Both the position numbers and the translations under genes were made by a program. From Cellulophaga baltica (lineage in GTDB: Bacteria; Bacteroidota; Bacteroidia; Flavobacteriales; Flavobacteriaceae), in the NCBI RefSeq assembly GCF_018861125.1, contig NZ_JAHKQN010000015.1:317023-381022 (forward strand): 64,000 nucleotides of DNA, in the 5' to 3' direction. The notes below the pieces were generated by a model. The model saw only the letters and a program-made list of their open reading frames with translations, was not told the DNA's origin and made no database searches. Position 1 is the first letter of the stretch. Each line of letters begins with the position of its first letter. Below, piece after piece: positions 54,197 through 62,640 of the stretch.

Positions 54197-54307
54197 AATT
54201 CTGTTTTGTTAAGAGATAAGATTGTTTTAAATAATCTTGGAGTTAAACCATTAAGTAAGTCCTACTTGAGTAAAAAAACTCGATGTAGTATTCTTTTTTT
54301 AATGTAT

Positions 54308-54337
54308 TACGAAGAGGAGATTGTTTTACCCAACCCT
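54308..54337 (-). promoter_or_regulatory. Candidate ECF-sigma promoter before the haloperoxidase gene
   Basis: Minus strand: AGGGTTGGGTAAAA (54324-54337), an 11-nt spacer, then TCGTA (54308-54312). The fecR copy at 57830-57859 has the identical 14-nt box, the same 11-nt spacer and the same TCGTA. The spacer and flanks differ, so these are conserved elements, not a recent duplication. The ATG is about 110 nt further down. Confidence 0.72.
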
Positions 54338-54417
54338 TAATTATGAAAAAAAACAGTAATTAGTTAAAATAAATTTTAATTAGCTTATTACTAGGTTTTT
54401 ATAAACTTGTTTTTTTA

Positions 54418-56877
54418 CTAGAAAAATAAGTTAACCTGAAGATTTGGTGAAAACTTAGTAGCGTTTCTAAAAGTACTATCAGAAGTATTTTGAAAAATAT
54501 TTATGGTATTGTCGGCATTATATACATTGAGGATAGATAAGCCAATTATAGATTTAAAGCTTTTTGAAGAATTGAAAAAAGTATAGCTAGCTGAAAAATC
54601 GAGCTGATGCAAAGCATCAAAACGGTCAGATAAATTAAGGTTACTAGTGTCGCTATCAGTTTCATCAGAAAAAATAATAGGCATTCCAGTAAAATGGCTC
54701 CATGTTAAAGCAAATTTCCACCTATTTAAATTAATTAAAGTGGTAATATCTAATAAGTGTGTTTGATCAAAAAAAGCGGTTGCAGTTGTACCGTTAAAAT
54801 CTGTAGTAGTTTCACTTAAAGCATAGCTTAACCAAGCCTCAAAAGCATGCCATTTTTTCTTTACAAAAAGGTTAGCACCTTTACTATAAATACTCCCAGG
54901 TACATTATCTGTTTTATTGGTAATGTCGTTTGTAGTTTTACGATAAAACTCAAGATCAATTAACCAATTCTTAAACTCAGTTACAGAACCAACCATAAAT
55001 TGAGACCCTTTTAATGCTGAAATTTGATCATTTGGTAAATACCAAAGCTGATTTGTAATATTAAAATCGTCAAAATCGTTCGTGAATTTTTTTTGAATAA
55101 ATTGATTGGAAGTTCCGTAAGACGACTTTAAATACCAATTATTATTTAGTGTAAAACTTGCAGTAATCCTTGGGTTTACATAAAATGTTTTTGAAGGTGC
55201 ATAGTAGTTATTATGAACGCCAAGGTTAAGCAACAATTTGTCATTCCAATTTTTTTGTAATACGAGGTATGATGAATGTACCACGGCACGTTCGTCCCTT
55301 TTTTGGTCAAGATCGTTTTCTTCTTCTAGCTCATTACTAATTATAGCGTGTTCGGTTAATGTGTAACCAGTTTCAAAAGTTAATTCTGTATTATACGTGT
55401 AAACAACTTCCGTTATTAACCGTGTGTCTAAAATAGTGTTATCGTACTTTTGTAGGCTAGATTGTTCTTCTAGAGTAAACCCCTGACTAACACTTTTAAG
55501 GTTCATTCTAGAACGGCTAATTCTAAACTCTGTTTCCCATTTTTTAGAAAATTTAGCTTCCCACTTTGCGGTAATTCCCCAATTGTTAAGCTCAAGGTCT
55601 CTAAAATCTGTTTCATCACTATTCTCGTTATCATTTACTTCAGCTGATAAGTTGTTTTGAATATTAATAAAGCTTAATGTAGCTAAGTGCTTATCGTTAA
55701 TTTTATAATTAAGTTTCGCATTCATATCAGTAAAACCAAAATCAAAATCATCGGATGTATTAATATCATCAGCAACAGACTCTAGTTTACTACCTTGAAA
55801 AATAAGCTCAGAAATAGCTACTAATTTGGGTAAATTAAAACCTGGATAGCTAGACCTAAATGCGGCTAAAAATGATAGTTTATTTTCAATAAGCTTAGCT
55901 TTTACAGTTGCTCCCGCAAATAATGTATTTACAGCAACTTCATAATTGGTACTATCCGGAATTTTATCACTAGTAGTCATATCAATTAAACCACCAACGC
56001 GACCGCCCCATTTTGCAGGAAGCATAGTTCTTTGCACTTCAATATTTGAAATAACAGAAGCATTGTATGGAGAAATAGCTCCTAAAAAATGACCTGAATG
56101 ATAAATAGGAATATCGTCTATTTGCACCAAGTTTTGGTCGTATGTGTTCCCTCTAAAATTTAAATTTCCAGATTTTCCGCTAGGGGAGTGTATACCAGGT
56201 ATATTGTTTAGAACATTAAAAACATCGCCAGCAGTTTCACCAGCCAACAAGCCAAGCGTTTGTGTATTAATCTGTAAACTAAAATCGCTTACTTTGGCAT
56301 CTACACCTTGGGTTAAATAGCCATTTAATACAATTTCATCTAAGTGAACCTGCTTTTTAAAAAAGTCTAAATGTTTGGTATTTAGTAAGTCATACGCACT
56401 TATTTGAACATCATTATAAACCTCTGAAAAAAAGTAAATAGAATCTAATGGAAATATTTTTTGTAAAGTAAACACGCCATTTTGCGCTTGAATATTTTGT
56501 TTATTGCCTTTATTTATTTGAAATTCTAGGGCTGTTATAAGCTCATTATTATCATGATTAATAACTGAAAACTTGAGAGTTTCTCGTTGTGGAGTAAGCA
56601 TGTAATAATCTGGACCATCTGCATTAAAATTAACAGGTAGCATTTGTTTTATTTTTGCTAAGCAATCTGAAATCTCGTCACAATTAAAATCGTTTTCTAG
56701 ATAAATGTCATCAAAAAAAGTGTGGTTATATGAAAAGCTTATGCTAAATTTTTGTTCTAATTCATCTAACTTATCAGAAAGCTTAATCGTCGTTTTATTT
56801 TGAGCAATAGCAAAGTTTAGGCTAGTACAATAAATACTAAACACTATAAATTTGAACAAATACAACTTTAACTTCAT
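54418..56877 (-). CDS. FecA-like TonB-dependent transducer with STN domain
   Basis: Outer-membrane receptor of 819 residues that both imports a ligand and signals to FecR. Order: signal peptide (to AIAQ), STN/secretin-like signalling domain (about 30-115, LDELEQKFSISFSYNHTFFDD, ISDCLAKIKQMLPVNFNADGPDYYML), a variable beta domain, a plug with GETAGDVFNVLNNIPGIHSPSGKSGNLNFRGNTYDQNLVQIDDIPIYHSG, and a barrel ending in a Phe (LQVNLFF). Its start is 3 bp after the fecR stop. The STN domain and operon make cell-surface signalling firm; the ligand is not known. Confidence 0.9.
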   Translation of the reverse strand: MKLKLYLFKFIVFSIYCTSLNFAIAQNKTTIKLSDKLDELEQKFSISFSYNHTFFDDIYLENDFNCDEISDCLAKIKQMLPVNFNADGPDYYMLTPQRETLKFSVINHDNNELITALEFQINKGNKQNIQAQNGVFTLQKIFPLDSIYFFSEVYNDVQISAYDLLNTKHLDFFKKQVHLDEIVLNGYLTQGVDAKVSDFSLQINTQTLGLLAGETAGDVFNVLNNIPGIHSPSGKSGNLNFRGNTYDQNLVQIDDIPIYHSGHFLGAISPYNASVISNIEVQRTMLPAKWGGRVGGLIDMTTSDKIPDSTNYEVAVNTLFAGATVKAKLIENKLSFLAAFRSSYPGFNLPKLVAISELIFQGSKLESVADDINTSDDFDFGFTDMNAKLNYKINDKHLATLSFINIQNNLSAEVNDNENSDETDFRDLELNNWGITAKWEAKFSKKWETEFRISRSRMNLKSVSQGFTLEEQSSLQKYDNTILDTRLITEVVYTYNTELTFETGYTLTEHAIISNELEEENDLDQKRDERAVVHSSYLVLQKNWNDKLLLNLGVHNNYYAPSKTFYVNPRITASFTLNNNWYLKSSYGTSNQFIQKKFTNDFDDFNITNQLWYLPNDQISALKGSQFMVGSVTEFKNWLIDLEFYRKTTNDITNKTDNVPGSIYSKGANLFVKKKWHAFEAWLSYALSETTTDFNGTTATAFFDQTHLLDITTLINLNRWKFALTWSHFTGMPIIFSDETDSDTSNLNLSDRFDALHQLDFSASYTFFNSSKSFKSIIGLSILNVYNADNTINIFQNTSDSTFRNATKFSPNLQVNLFF

Positions 56878-56880
56878 ATT

Positions 56881-57804
56881 TTACTGAAAAGTTACATTAC
56901 TAGTATCATCTACTATATATTCAATTTCCATAGAAGTTGATAGTGTTTGTAATGCTTTATTTAAATTTTTATGTGTTATAGTACCTGTAAACTCTAAATT
57001 ATGGTACTTTTTAGGTAATGTAATAGTGGTGTTGTAATATTTTTGTAAATCATTAATTACAACCATAAGTTTACTCTTGTTGTATTTACTAAAACCATTC
57101 ATCCAATTTGGTTTATTGGTATTAATAATACTTTTAAGTAGTGTATTTTGTGTAGCAACAGCCGCTTGTCCTTTTGATAGAATTTCAGAATCTTTACTAT
57201 AACTTACTTTAACTTTGCCTTCAAAACATTTAACTTCAAATGTATTATTGGTCGCATTTACATTAAACTGTGTACCTAAAACTTCAATAGAACCTGTAGC
57301 AGTAGTCACTTTAAACGTATTACCTTTAGTAACCACAAAAAAAGCTTGCCCGGTTAAAGCTATATTTCTATTAGCATTCCAATCTTTTTCTTGATATGAT
57401 ATACTAGATAAGGCATCTAACTTAATTATTGATCCATCAGGCAGTGTTACATTTTTATTTTCAGCAATCGTAGTTTCAATAACTGTATCAGTATTTAAAA
57501 AGTAATTTACTGCAAAAAATGCAACGGAAATAAAAATAACAATACCAGCAGCAATACTTAGCCAATTGGTTACCAACTTGGGTTTGGGTGTAGTAGGGGA
57601 GATTACCCTTTTTTTTCGTTCTTTAAGATTCTCTAAACCTTTTTCTACATCAAACTGTTCAACTTGCCAAGTATCGATATCATCAATAACCACTTTTAAA
57701 TCGTCTAATTCGCCCGATTTTTGTAAGGCTTCTTTTTCGTCATCTGTTAAACGATTATCTAGCCAACGAGCTATTAAATTGTCTTTACTAAATTTACTTT
57801 CCAC
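56881..57804 (-). CDS. FecR-family anti-sigma factor
   Basis: Membrane-spanning anti-sigma/regulatory protein of 307 residues. The N-terminal cytoplasmic part (1-80) would hold the ECF sigma factor. One TM helix lies at about 84-105 (WLSIAAGIVIFISVAFFAVNYFL). The periplasmic FecR domain shows NVTLPDGSIIKLDALSSISY, GQAFFVVTKGNTFKVTTATGSIEVLGTQFNV and FEGKVKVS, and a C-terminal STN-like DUF4974 region reaches the end. It receives the signal from the STN domain of the receptor encoded directly downstream. Confidence 0.92.
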   Translation of the reverse strand: MESKFSKDNLIARWLDNRLTDDEKEALQKSGELDDLKVVIDDIDTWQVEQFDVEKGLENLKERKKRVISPTTPKPKLVTNWLSIAAGIVIFISVAFFAVNYFLNTDTVIETTIAENKNVTLPDGSIIKLDALSSISYQEKDWNANRNIALTGQAFFVVTKGNTFKVTTATGSIEVLGTQFNVNATNNTFEVKCFEGKVKVSYSKDSEILSKGQAAVATQNTLLKSIINTNKPNWMNGFSKYNKSKLMVVINDLQKYYNTTITLPKKYHNLEFTGTITHKNLNKALQTLSTSMEIEYIVDDTSNVTFQ

Positions 57805-57829
57805 GGTTACTTGGTTTTTTTAAATTCTA

Positions 57830-57859
57830 TACGATTTTAGAACTTTTTTACCCAACCCT
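57830..57859 (-). promoter_or_regulatory. Candidate ECF-sigma promoter before fecR
   Basis: Minus strand: AGGGTTGGGTAAAA (57846-57859) starts inside the TAG stop codon of the sigma gene; after 11 nt comes TCGTA (57830-57834), and the fecR ATG follows after 25 nt. This would let the sigma factor boost fecR and the receptor gene without boosting itself. Confidence 0.72.
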
Positions 57860-58379
57860 AAAACTTACGTTTTTGCAATTCGGTAATTTCTTTAAGTTTA
57901 ATTAAGGCCTTAGCAATTCTATTTTCAACAGCAGTTTGACTAATTTCAAGTTTATTGGCTATTTCTTTAAAGGTAAGTTTTTCTATTCTATTTAATAAAA
58001 AAGCTTCACGTTGTTTTTCTGGTAAACCAGCAATAGTACTTTCAATTTTTTCTTGAAACTCTTTAGTTCTTAAATGAAAATAAGGATCTTCATTATCTTG
58101 AGTTTCGGTATAACTTTTTTTAAACTTTAAGACTACTTTATTTTTCCTAATACTATCAATAAACATGTTTTTTGATGCCGTGTATAGAAAACCAACAGCG
58201 TTATCGTAAATAATGCTATTACATTTTCTCCATAATTTAATGAAAGACTCTTGTACAACATCTTCAGCTTGTTTTAAATTACCAAACTTAAAATACAAAT
58301 GGTTTCTTAGGCTTTCAGCGTGTGTTTTATAAAGGTTGTTATATACATCTTCATCGCAAACAGAAAGATTATTGGGCAT
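57858..58379 (-). CDS. ECF RNA polymerase sigma factor, FecI type
   Basis: Sigma-70 family factor of 173 residues with only regions 2 and 4. Region 2: SLRNHLYFKFGNLKQAEDVVQESFIKLWRKCN (about 24-55) and GFLYTASKNMFIDSIRKNK. Region 4: LPEKQREAFLLNRIEKLTFKEIANKLEISQTAVENRIAKALIKLKE (about 118-163). The order sigma, anti-sigma, STN receptor is the classical Bacteroidota cell-surface-signalling operon. A pair of conserved bipartite motifs before fecR and the haloperoxidase gene are its likely targets. Confidence 0.93.
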   Translation of the reverse strand: MPNNLSVCDEDVYNNLYKTHAESLRNHLYFKFGNLKQAEDVVQESFIKLWRKCNSIIYDNAVGFLYTASKNMFIDSIRKNKVVLKFKKSYTETQDNEDPYFHLRTKEFQEKIESTIAGLPEKQREAFLLNRIEKLTFKEIANKLEISQTAVENRIAKALIKLKEITELQKRKF

Positions 58380-58858
58380 TAGCTAATAGTTTTGGTAAAT
58401 ATATAAATTATTAAAATAGTGCTAGTTAGTTGGCAATAATTCTCTGCGAAATGTAACTTGAACTTTGGTGAAACAAAATATTTTGTACAAGCACTTTCTT
58501 CATTTTTTTTAAAATTTCTTGAAAAATGTAAACGAATATGCTTTGCCTGAAGGGAAGTAGTAATGCATATAGAATAGAATGGAATGAAAAACTATATTAG
58601 AGTTATCAATAGTGAAAGAAGCTAAAATTCTTTAAAAATATCACCTAATAGTAGATTTTTTTTAAAAAGCATTTTTGCATCACAAAAAATTCAACACCTT
58701 AAATTGGAGCGTATTAAAATTCATACAATGCTGTTAATACTATCGTAAATATTGAATTGAACACTAGAGTTTTAGTTGTTTAAAGCAACAATATAAACAT
58801 TTGTTAACCGCAGTTCGTTTTACTACTAGATTGTTTTAAGATAAAATTTAAAAATATA
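58380..58858. repeat. Upstream part of a degenerate segmental duplication
   Basis: From about 58528 this gene-free stretch matches 62298-62640, the leader of the intact peroxiredoxin-like gene. Shared blocks include GAAGTAGTAATGCATA, ATATTAGAGTTA, AAGCTAAAATTCTT and CAACACCTTAAATT, in the same order with small indels. It continues into the coding copy at 58859-59080. The part before 58528 is the leader of the sigma factor gene, without other features. Confidence 0.75.
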
Positions 58859-59090
58859 GACCATAATAAAGCCCAAAATAAACACCCGAATTAGCAATTA
58901 AATTAGTGAATGATGCCACGTGGAAATTGAGTGAACAATCACCTGAAAATTTTACCATGATATTGTTTTATAGAGGTAAACATTGCCTTGTTTGCAAAGC
59001 GCAGTTAGATGAACTACAGAAGAAGTTAAATAAGTTTATACAACGTGGTGTCTCATTAATAGCCATCAGTACAGCTATTAATGAGTGTTG
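58859..59090 (+). pseudogene. Truncated copy of the peroxiredoxin-like gene
   Basis: Matches the first 75 or so codons of the intact gene at 62641-63147. The original ATG has become ATA, and a net 2-bp loss near codon 8 shifts the frame. The conserved C-P-V-C is C-L-V-C, and the homology stops at about 59073 within IAIST. The open frame then reads into a fragment of a DUF4625 gene and meets a stop (TGA) at 59087. It cannot make a functional protein. Confidence 0.85.
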
Positions 59091-59205
59091 AACTAGTTCT
59101 AAAATAAATGTAAGCATTATAATTACTGATGATGTTGATAAAGTTGATTGTCACTGTGCATATTCTGTTACTGATGCTATAATATGTCATTCTAAATTGC
59201 TACTA
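59074..59205 (+). pseudogene. Fragment of a DUF4625 lipoprotein gene
   Basis: Collinear without gaps with about 37580-37707, the C-terminal coding region of the 157-residue DUF4625 lipoprotein. In the same frame it would read INVSIIITDDVDKVDCHCAY, compared with INVSITIPDDVDTGDYHCAY in the intact gene. One Gly codon became the TGA that ends the preceding frame. The fragment is fused to the broken peroxiredoxin copy at about 59073. Confidence 0.8.
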
Positions 59206-59492
59206 CAGTAACAAAAGTAAAACTATTAGATAACTCTTTTACAGATTAGACTAAAGCTGTAATTAAAAAAGAATTTCCAAAAATTACCGATGCTGATTTG
59301 GAACATGAAAGCATTGAGAGTTTGACCGAAAATAAAGAAGTTACAATTGATAAAAACTCAAATGCAATTTCATCAGACGAAATAAATGAGGAAGAAGAAA
59401 GAAGAGGATGTCTTTTCTTTGGACCAATAGTAACTTTAGTAATATTAGGTATTCTATTTATATTTCTTCTTTTTATGGTATTACATTCTTAA
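59200..59492 (+). pseudogene. Remnant of an LRR-transmembrane protein gene
   Basis: Reads KVKLLDNSFTD-stop-TKAVIKKEFPKITDADLE, closely matching KVKLLDNPFTDETKVLIKKEFPKITEADLE of the LRR membrane protein (near 32415-32505). An in-frame TAG replaces a Glu codon. It then continues through an acidic linker into a TM helix (CLFFGPIVTLVILGILFIFLLFMVLHS) and stops at 59490, so the parent was a paralogue lacking the large C-terminal domain. The longest open frame in it starts with TTG and is not a credible gene. Confidence 0.75.
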
Positions 59493-59584
59493 ATGCTTAC
59501 CTGTTCATATATAGTCTTTTCTGTTAAATGGCATTACACTATTAGCTTATAACATCATTTCAAAAGATGCTATCAAAGATTTTT

Positions 59585-59673
59585 TTTGGTAAACTAAGTA
59601 AACTTAAAAATATTAGATTAAGTACTAATTATATTGAAGCTTTACCAAATTCTTTTTGTGAACTAAGTTCTTA
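59585..59673 (+). pseudogene. Isolated LRR repeat remnant
   Basis: One frame reads GKLSKLKNIRLSTNYIEALP followed by NSFCELSS and a stop, which is a canonical LRR unit. It lies after, not before, the LRR-TM fragment, so the pieces are rearranged or come from another repeat gene. Confidence 0.65.
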
Positions 59674-60118
59674 GGGTGTATATAATTTCAGTAAGTATAA
59701 TAATGCTCATTAAGGCTAATAAGTGTTCGTATTTAATTTTTTTAAACGGAGTAAAAAGTAGCACACAAGTTGCCATACTTGACCATAATATAATACTCGT
59801 TAATAAACCTGCTACATTACCTAAAAAACTAGTTAATAATATAGTTGAGATTACAAAATATACCAAAGCGATAAAAAAGGAAATTTTAGGATATCTAGAA
59901 AGTAAAAGCGTAATGTCTTTTTTAGTGAATTTTACTTTTTTTGATAGAGAAAACAGACACCAAACCGAGCAAAATGATAATATTATGGCAATATTAAATA
60001 CGATACAGAGTAATGCCTGTTCATTTTTTAAAATACATTTGTCAAAATTAGGAGGTTGATTCACCAATGCTGAAAAGTTGATAAAAAATGAAGAAAATAT
60101 ACAGTAAAATTTATGCAT
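59663..60118 (-). CDS. Small hypothetical membrane protein
   Basis: Open frame of 151 residues with four predicted TM helices (about 34-56, 78-100, 102-122 and 130-148) and Lys-rich loops. No family is recognised. The overlapping plus-strand frame at 59676-60059 is less protein-like (no regular hydrophobic segments), so the minus-strand reading is preferred. Its 3' end overlaps the LRR remnant, and it sits in a degenerate region, so it may also be decaying. Confidence 0.42.
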   Translation of the reverse strand: MHKFYCIFSSFFINFSALVNQPPNFDKCILKNEQALLCIVFNIAIILSFCSVWCLFSLSKKVKFTKKDITLLLSRYPKISFFIALVYFVISTILLTSFLGNVAGLLTSIILWSSMATCVLLFTPFKKIKYEHLLALMSIIILTEIIYTLRT

Positions 60119-60131
60119 TTATTATTTAGAA

Positions 60132-60356
60132 TTATTTTAAATAAAGGGCTAATGTATCATAATCACTGGTTTTAGTACCAACGCGATAGGGATTAAAAAC
60201 AACGCAATCTGGAGTAAACGATCAGAAGTTTAAATACATTTTATAGCGTTGAAAATTATGATAGTCGTAATAGGTTAGGGTGTAGGTTGTTGTGATTTTA
60301 TCAATTAAAAAATTTAATATCAGGTCGGTGTTTAAATAATTAATAAAATATTTTTC
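60132..60356 (-). pseudogene. Interrupted coding remnant downstream of flavodoxin
   Basis: On the minus strand, directly after the flavodoxin stop, a 75-codon frame reads with protein-like composition (TTTYTLTYYDYHNFQRYKMY, then TPDCVVFNPYRVGTKTSDYD and TLALYLK before TAA). It is broken by one in-frame TGA (60222-60224) and has no start codon before that stop. It looks like the 3' end of a lost gene. I do not recognise the family. Confidence 0.45.
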
Positions 60357-60363
60357 TTAACCT

Positions 60364-60876
60364 TTAAAACTCTTTTTTTATCTGTTCAATCCAAGTTTTT
60401 AAACGCTCATCGGTAAGTTGTGATTCGTTGTCGTGATCAATAGCAAGGCCGTAGAATAATTCCGTATTTTCTTCCATTATAGCAACAGAGTCAGTATGCC
60501 TGTAACCTTTATTTGGCCAATTCCCGATAACCTTTCCGCCATTTTCAATTATTACTTTGGCTAATATGCCAATACCATCAACAAAATATTCTCCGTACCC
60601 AATTTGATCGCCTAAACCATAAATGGCTACTGTTTTATTGGTAAAATCAATGGTACTAAACTCATCAAAAAAATCTTCCCAATCACTTTGTAAAATACCA
60701 TCATACCAAGTAGGTAAGCCTAAAATAAGTTTATCGTAGTTTTTAAAATCTTCAACAGAAGCACTGCCTATTAGCATAACATTAATGTTATCGTCTCCCC
60801 AAAAATTTACAAAGTCTTTAGTAACGTCATCGGTAACACCTGTATCAGACCCATAAAACAAACCTATTTCTTCCAT
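60364..60876 (-). CDS. fldA: Flavodoxin (long-chain)
   Basis: FMN-binding electron carrier of 170 residues. Phosphate loop GSDTGVT (9-15), the first FMN-stacking loop PTWYDG near 55-60 and the second loop GLGDQIGYGEYF near 87-98 are all intact, and the insertion after about residue 120 marks the long-chain class. Flavodoxins replace ferredoxin under iron limitation and feed radical-SAM and other reductive enzymes. The upstream gap shared with the next gene contains TCTAAATAA, which recalls a Fur half-site, but no full palindrome. Confidence 0.93.
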   Translation of the reverse strand: MEEIGLFYGSDTGVTDDVTKDFVNFWGDDNINVMLIGSASVEDFKNYDKLILGLPTWYDGILQSDWEDFFDEFSTIDFTNKTVAIYGLGDQIGYGEYFVDGIGILAKVIIENGGKVIGNWPNKGYRHTDSVAIMEENTELFYGLAIDHDNESQLTDERLKTWIEQIKKEF

Positions 60877-60967
60877 TTTTAAAATATTTTTTAATCTAGA
60901 AACAAAATTAACTATTTTTAATTAATCTAAATAAGAATAGTTTAATATATTTGAAAAAAAAGAACAC

Positions 60968-61330
60968 ATGCATTTTTACGACCCTATTTATAGCAATACC
61001 ATTGGTACTACTTCTTTAATTAAAGAAAATGAACATGAGGTAACAGGTTCAGAAAAAATACAGTTGTTATTGGGCGATGCTGCTATAATACTTGAAAGTA
61101 AAGATTTAAAAAGCGTTTTAAATACAGTAATCACGTCACAACAAGGTTGTGATTGTGAAAAGTGTCAAAACAGTCAACAACCAAAATTTATTAAGTTTGA
61201 TACCGTGTATACCACATTACTTTTTAAATCGTCAGAAACTAATATTTTTGCTTTAGAAGATCTTTTACGAGGAACAATTTTTGAATTAGAATTTAGTGCT
61301 ATATTAGACTCCAACAACATTCCCACTTGA
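60968..61330 (+). CDS. Small conserved-looking cytoplasmic protein with C-x-C-x2-C motif
   Basis: Protein of 120 residues with no signal peptide or TM helix. The middle contains QQGCDCEKCQNSQQPKF (Cys at about 61, 63 and 66), a possible metal or Fe-S ligand set; the rest is mixed alpha/beta. No family is recognised. It is divergently transcribed from flavodoxin with a 91-bp gap, which suggests a shared regulatory region and perhaps a role in iron or redox balance. Confidence 0.6.
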   Translation: MHFYDPIYSNTIGTTSLIKENEHEVTGSEKIQLLLGDAAIILESKDLKSVLNTVITSQQGCDCEKCQNSQQPKFIKFDTVYTTLLFKSSETNIFALEDLLRGTIFELEFSAILDSNNIPT

Positions 61331-61617
61331 ATACGTAAACTGAAAAAGCGTTTGTATAAGTACTATAGCTATCTAATAAATGCGCGTTAAATATGCAATA
61401 ATGAATTTGTGTTATCTTAAATTTAAAAGATAGGTTCAACTCTTTTCAATTTTATTAACTCCGTACAATTCTCAAGATTAAATGCTTATCATCATAAAAG
61501 GCATTGTCGTTTCTGTTTTTAGATACGTTTAGTAAAATTATTTGTTTTTATTTCTGTTTTTCGAATTGAACCACGATATTCGAAGTACAAGACCATTAAT
61601 ATAAAAAACAGCCATTT

Positions 61618-62268
61618 ATGAAGTACTTCTTTTTGTTTATTTTAATTTATACAACTTCTTTACTACAAGCTCAAACTCCAAAGGCAAATGAATTAACTAA
61701 ACTGCATGAAGTGACCACTGCAGAAATGAATAGTATTGACAGCCCTGAAGCTGGATCTTTAATTTTTAATACTACAGAAAACAAATTATACTATTATAAC
61801 GGAACAGAATGGGTAAATACAAAATCTGATAAAACTGTTTATGCAGGTCATTTTATAATTAGCGGTACAGGTTTGCAAACAATAACGGGTTTACCTTTTG
61901 AGCCAAGTTCTATTGTGTTTTCTGCACACGCTAATATTGAAACCACAACTATAAATGCAGATAATGCGGTGGGTAATAATTCGAATACACTTGCCAATGC
62001 TTTTGGAACCATGAGTGGCTATGCAAGAAATGATAACGGTAGTATTAACCAGCAAGTAATTTATGTTGGTGGTAACGGTAATTCTATTAATGATATATCT
62101 AGGTATGCAAACCCAACGCAATGTATTGGTATTCGGTATGCAAATCAAAACGGAGATAACTTAGGGCTTACCACTGCAAGTTTAACAACGGTTACTAATG
62201 GTGGTTTTACAATTAATGTAAGCAATCATTCTGATGATTTAGTGGTGCTATTTACTGCTTATGAATAG
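61618..62268 (+). CDS. Exported hypothetical protein
   Basis: Protein of 216 residues with a signal peptide ending LLQAQ (about 19). Residues 48-68 (SLIFNTTENKLYYYNGTEWVN) form a motif often seen in surface or tail-fibre-like proteins of Flavobacteria. The remainder is Asn/Thr/Gly-rich beta structure ending LVVLFTAYE. Likely secreted; function unknown. Monocistronic, preceded by a 288-bp gap in which I see no clear features. Confidence 0.62.
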   Translation: MKYFFLFILIYTTSLLQAQTPKANELTKLHEVTTAEMNSIDSPEAGSLIFNTTENKLYYYNGTEWVNTKSDKTVYAGHFIISGTGLQTITGLPFEPSSIVFSAHANIETTTINADNAVGNNSNTLANAFGTMSGYARNDNGSINQQVIYVGGNGNSINDISRYANPTQCIGIRYANQNGDNLGLTTASLTTVTNGGFTINVSNHSDDLVVLFTAYE

Positions 62269-62297
62269 TTGAAAAGGCTGAAAAAATTAATTTTAAG

Positions 62298-62640
62298 GTA
62301 AAAGAAAACGCTTTGTCTGAAACTACAAAAGGTGCGAAGTAGTAATGCATACGGAATAGAAATCCATATTAGAGTTAGCAATAGTAAAATAAGCTAAAAT
62401 TCTTCAAAATAATTACTTAATAGTAGGTAACGTATTTTTTAAAAGCATTTTTCATTACAAAAATTTCAACACCTTAAATTTGAGCGTATTAAAACAAGTA
62501 TATTACCATTAATACTATCATGAATAATGAATTGAACACTATGGTTTTAGTTGTTTGAAGCAATAATATAAACATTTGTGTCAACCACAGCTCGTTTTTA
62601 CGACTAAATTGTTTTAAGATAAAATTTAAAAATATAAAAC
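62298..62640. repeat. Intact copy of the duplicated leader before the peroxiredoxin-like gene
   Basis: About 340 bp of gene-free sequence matching 58528-58858 in order. The duplication continues into the coding region until about 62853, giving roughly 555 bp per copy. No promoter consensus is obvious inside it. Confidence 0.72.

Noticed and set aside
59298-59492. 64-codon open frame ending in a transmembrane helix
   Set aside because: It starts with TTG in the middle of a sequence homologous to the LRR membrane protein, downstream of an in-frame TAG, so it is part of a pseudogene.
59676-60059. Plus-strand open frame of 127 codons overlapping the small membrane protein
   Set aside because: It lies antisense to a frame with regular transmembrane segments, has no domain or signal, and its composition looks like a shadow of the hydrophobic minus-strand protein.
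60222-60224. In-frame TGA as a selenocysteine codon
   Set aside because: No SECIS-like hairpin is evident right after it, the frame lacks a start codon and the surrounding region is full of gene remnants. Decay is simpler.
60877-60967. Possible Fur box between flavodoxin and the C-x-C-x2-C protein
   Set aside because: Only one half-site (TCTAAATAA) is convincing; the best 21-bp window matches its own complement at about 13 positions, too weak in AT-rich DNA.
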